Below the pieces are notes generated by a model. It was not told the DNA's origin and made no database searches. It worked only from the letters and a program-made list of their open reading frames with translations. Made by a program: the position numbers and the translations under genes. From contig NZ_NMWT01000032.1 of assembly GCF_002860365.1 (NCBI RefSeq), positions 1 to 33,364 of the forward strand: a stretch of DNA of 33,364 nucleotides, read 5' to 3'. Of this stretch, positions 30,605 to 33,364 are shown piece after piece (the first letter of the stretch is position 1; the number at the start of each line of letters is the position of its first letter). This DNA comes from Bifidobacterium parmae. GTDB taxonomy: Bacteria; Actinomycetota; Actinomycetes; Actinomycetales; Bifidobacteriaceae.

Positions 30605-32944
30605 CTACCGAGCCAGCCCGAGCTTCCGCGCCCGGTCCAGCCGCTCCTGCACCTGCCTGCGCAACGTCGCGCCCTCGTACTCCCCCGCGTCCGGCGCGAC
30701 CACGGTGTAGATCACCCCGTCGCGCGTGGCGGCGACGACCCGCTTGCCGTCCGGCGCGTATACGACGACCCGCACTTCGCCGGGAATCTCGCGCACGAGA
30801 GGACCGGGCTGCATGTCGTAGCGGGCGAACATGACGGACCCGTCGGACAGTCCCGCGGCGAACGCGCTCCCGTCCGGCGCGGCGGCGACGGCGCGCGACT
30901 GGTGCGCGTCGGTAAGCGACGCGAAATCGGTCATGCCGATGTGCATCGTCCACGGGTCCTTGTCGCGGCGCGCGGCGTCCACGCCGTTCGCCCCGCCGTC
31001 GCCGGTCCTCGAACGGGAGACGCCGCGTGAGCAGAGCTGCGCGGGCGTGCCGTCGCCGACAAACAGCGCCTTGCTTCCGGAAACGGCGACGGCGCGCGCG
31101 GTGCCGCCCAGGCAGATGCCGACGCTTCCCACATCGGAGGCGGCGGCATCCGGACGAATCAGCGTGGACGAGCCGGCCTCCACGACGGCGAGCGTGCCGC
31201 CGTCGAATCCGACGAACAGGCGTCCTTCGCCGTCCGCACGCAGGGCGGTCACGTCCGCGCCCGCATCGTTGACGATCGTGCGCGACGGCCCGCCGCCTCG
31301 CATGCCGATCACGTCAATCTGCGCGCCGCATCCGATGGCGATCTCGCGTCCGCCAGGCAGCACGGCGATCGCGCCCGGCGCGCACCCGTCGGGCACCTCG
31401 ATCCGCGTCGCCTTCCCTGCATCACCGGCATCACCGGCATCACCTGCGCCACCGGCACCATCCGCACCGCTCGCATCGCCGCCGAACGCGACCCGGTACA
31501 GCACGGTGTTCCCGTCCTTCGTGCCGGCGACGACCGCGGTGTCGGTGGCGTCCGGGGCGGTCGCGATGGCGACGCCCACGTCGACCGGCACGCGCACGGC
31601 GTCCGAGACCACGCGGCCTTTCGCCGTGTCGACGAGCGTGACGCGACCGTCGCGCGCGAGCAGCGCGGCGCGGCTCCCGTTGCCGCTCGCCCCGCCCACG
31701 CCGCCCAGTGCGGCACCGTCCATGAACCATGATCCGGTGTTCTTGACGATCGTCGTGCCGGCGCGCACCTTCCATACGGTCGCCTTCCCGTCGGAGGAGC
31801 GTACGGCGAGCGCCGAACCGTCCTCGCTCCACGCCATCGACGTGACCTTCGTGAGGTTCGCGCCGGTGAGCGTCATCAGCGTGTCGCCGCGTCGCGCGTC
31901 GAGGATGCGCACGTCGGCACCGCCCAACGCGGCGACTTCAAGCCCGTCGGGCGAGACGGCGTATCCGCGCGTCTTCGCGATGGTTGCGGCGGAGACGCCC
32001 GCGTCGGCGAGCGCGTCGGGTCTGCGTGTGTCGAGCGCGTCGGGGAAATCATATCCGGAGAACCGCGGGTCCGTGGCATCCCCATAGTCGTCGGGCACGT
32101 GGGCGGCGAGCACCATGCGCATCGTGGCGACGAACATGCTTCCGCGCATCGTGGCCGCGTCGTGCGGTTGCGCGAGCACGGTCTCCATCGCCTTGTACGG
32201 GCTTTCGTCCAACGCGTCGCGCAGGGCGTCCCATCGCCGTGATTCCTCGTTCGCCTGCGTGTTGGCCGCGTCGATCTGGCGCATGCGGGTCGCGAACGTG
32301 ACGCCGCTCACGCCGGCGCAGACGATCGCGATCGCGGCGAGTGCGGCGAGCACGCGCAGGATGACGCCGCGGCGGATGGATTGCGTGAGGTAGCGGGCGG
32401 CGACGGATGTGATCGGGCGGGGTGCGGCCGTCGCCGCGCCGCCGCCGCGCGTCCCCTGTCGCGAGCCGCGCGGGCCGCGCGCCGAGCCGCCGAACGCACG
32501 CCTATACGCTTTCAGCGCGCGTCCGCGGGCGAGGTCGCGCGAGCGGCCGCCGCGGTTCGCCCAGTCGCCTGCCGCGGTTTCAAGTTCGCCGGCGAGCCGG
32601 TCCTCGGGGGTGACGGCCGCCCATGCGGCCTGGATCGCGGCGACGGCTCGCGCCGGGTCGAAGCGTCCCTCGTCGACGGGGATGCGCACCTGCGGGCGAT
32701 GGTAGTGCGCGGCCCAGTGCTCCTCGTCGCGGCATGCCCGTGAGCCGTACCAGAGTCGCGAGACGCACATGACGACGAGGTCGGCGCCGCGGATCGCCTC
32801 GGTGACCTGCCGTCTCCATGCGACGCCGGCGGGCATGCTCGCCGTGTCCTTCCATACGGCGATGCCGTTGCGTTCCATCCAGTCGATGAGCGTGTCCGCG
32901 GCGGCGGACTGCCGGCGCGAATACGACACGAACACGTATCCCAT
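30605..32944 (-). CDS. TIR-domain protein with a membrane helix and beta-propeller
   Basis: 779 residues from ATG 32944, with GGGAGGGGAG just upstream; the frame runs back into the preceding gene's region without a start of comparable quality. Residues 1-125 are a TIR domain: strand YVFVSYSRRQS, helix, strand IAVWKD, ADLVVMCVS, and CRDEEHW with E74/E75 as the likely catalytic glutamate. A basic, disordered linker follows (about 135-180), then one membrane helix at about 192-217. From about 310 to 760 there are repeated WD40-like blades (GYAVSPDGLEVAAL; MAWSEDGSALAVRSSDGKATVWKV; VAAAPDGSAFAAGLSDGSV). TIR domains of bacterial defence proteins often degrade NAD+. A propeller would sense or bind a partner, and the TIR would be the effector. 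Whether this protein belongs to the GTPase/chaperone set is not known. Confidence 0.85.
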   Translation of the reverse strand: MGYVFVSYSRRQSAAADTLIDWMERNGIAVWKDTASMPAGVAWRRQVTEAIRGADLVVMCVSRLWYGSRACRDEEHWAAHYHRPQVRIPVDEGRFDPARAVAAIQAAWAAVTPEDRLAGELETAAGDWANRGGRSRDLARGRALKAYRRAFGGSARGPRGSRQGTRGGGAATAAPRPITSVAARYLTQSIRRGVILRVLAALAAIAIVCAGVSGVTFATRMRQIDAANTQANEESRRWDALRDALDESPYKAMETVLAQPHDAATMRGSMFVATMRMVLAAHVPDDYGDATDPRFSGYDFPDALDTRRPDALADAGVSAATIAKTRGYAVSPDGLEVAALGGADVRILDARRGDTLMTLTGANLTKVTSMAWSEDGSALAVRSSDGKATVWKVRAGTTIVKNTGSWFMDGAALGGVGGASGNGSRAALLARDGRVTLVDTAKGRVVSDAVRVPVDVGVAIATAPDATDTAVVAGTKDGNTVLYRVAFGGDASGADGAGGAGDAGDAGDAGKATRIEVPDGCAPGAIAVLPGGREIAIGCGAQIDVIGMRGGGPSRTIVNDAGADVTALRADGEGRLFVGFDGGTLAVVEAGSSTLIRPDAAASDVGSVGICLGGTARAVAVSGSKALFVGDGTPAQLCSRGVSRSRTGDGGANGVDAARRDKDPWTMHIGMTDFASLTDAHQSRAVAAAPDGSAFAAGLSDGSVMFARYDMQPGPLVREIPGEVRVVVYAPDGKRVVAATRDGVIYTVVAPDAGEYEGATLRRQVQERLDRARKLGLAR

Positions 32945-32964
32945 GGTCCGCTCCCCTCCCTGTC

Positions 32965-33364
32965 CTATCTGCCGTCCGAGCCGGTTCCGTCGCCGACGCC
33001 GCCGTCGCCGGTCGTCGCCGTGGCGGCGGGCGCGGCGGGGCATGCGGTCAGATTGTGGCGTCGCGCGAACGAGCCGCCGAATGCGGTCATGTTGTAGCTG
33101 GGCCAGCATACGGATGTGCGCGCGGCGGCGGCCTCCGTCGCGCCGGCGAGCGTGGCGGTGCCGGCGAGCGACCATGGCCGCCACCAGCCGGACGCGGTGT
33201 GCGCGACGAGCCGCGACCGGTCCCTGTTCCAGCCGAGCCGGTCGACGGCGCCGCCGTCCGGCGCGGACCAGCGGCGCACCATGGTCAACGTCGGTTTGCC
33301 GGTGTCGTTCCCCGATGTCTTGTCCGTCTCGCCGATGTCCCATGCGATGACGTCGCCCGTGTCG
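32965..33364 (-). CDS. 3' end of a beta-propeller protein (truncated by the window)
   Basis: The frame enters from the window edge and ends at TAG 32965-32967, 20 bases before the TIR gene start, so the two are probably one operon. The visible ~132 residues include DVIAWDIGETD, DRLGWNRDRSRLVAHTASG and WWRPWSL, the spacing of WD40-like blades, then a variable Gly/Ala/Thr-rich tail. The N-terminal domain lies outside the window, so it may be a second effector-propeller protein or a sensor. Confidence 0.6.
   Translation of the reverse strand, partial: DTGDVIAWDIGETDKTSGNDTGKPTLTMVRRWSAPDGGAVDRLGWNRDRSRLVAHTASGWWRPWSLAGTATLAGATEAAAARTSVCWPSYNMTAFGGSFARRHNLTACPAAPAATATTGDGGVGDGTGSDGR

Noticed and set aside
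30831-32087. 418-codon plus-strand open frame
   Set aside because: Antisense to the TIR-propeller gene; Pro/Ala/Ser-rich without motifs.

Overview
The window is GC-rich (roughly two thirds G+C by eye). Its genes carry strong purine-rich ribosome binding sites (AAGGAG type) and the GTC/CTC/GGC-heavy codon use of Actinobacteria. Small genes with no obvious metabolic role, and protein styles such as zinc-ribbon tails on Pro/Ala-rich linkers, suggest a bifidobacterium or close relative. That placement is inference; no rRNA or core marker gene is present. I saw no tRNA, rRNA, CRISPR array, integrase or transposase.

Layout. (1) Positions 197-19322, plus strand: a long collinear gene set holding an uncharacterised duplicated-domain protein, a 51-residue zinc ribbon, a small membrane protein, a zinc-ribbon P-loop GTPase, a GrpE-like protein, an Hsp70, an Hsp70-vWA fusion, a large J-like/zinc-ribbon/FN3 protein, a second zinc-ribbon GTPase, a GAP1-type GTPase-associated protein, a membrane protein and a second J-like protein with Sel1 repeats. 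(2) 19351-21526, minus strand: a membrane protein and a zinc-ribbon-tailed protein. (3) 21807-23590, plus strand: a YbjN-like protein and a paralogue of the zinc-ribbon-tailed protein broken by an in-frame TGA. (4) 23616-25475, minus strand: a tubulin/FtsZ-like GTPase. (5) 25676-29681, plus strand: three membrane-anchored zinc-ribbon proteins. (6) 29682-30604: no gene, but tandem and palindromic repeats. (7) 30605-33364, minus strand: a TIR-TM-beta-propeller protein and the 3' end of a second propeller gene.

How it may work together. The parts form one plausible NTP-driven machine. It has a private Hsp70 cycle (two Hsp70s, a GrpE-like exchange factor, two J-like proteins that lack HPD), two zinc-ribbon GTPases with a GAP1-type partner, a tubulin-like filament-type GTPase, and many membrane and zinc-ribbon adaptors. 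A TIR protein, of a class that often degrades NAD+, could be a toxic effector. The GTPase/GAP1 combination resembles families described computationally as bacterial conflict (immunity-like) systems. The joining of this core to a full chaperone set and a tubulin-like protein is the most interesting aspect. That all the parts belong to one system is inferred from proximity and shared motifs, not shown.
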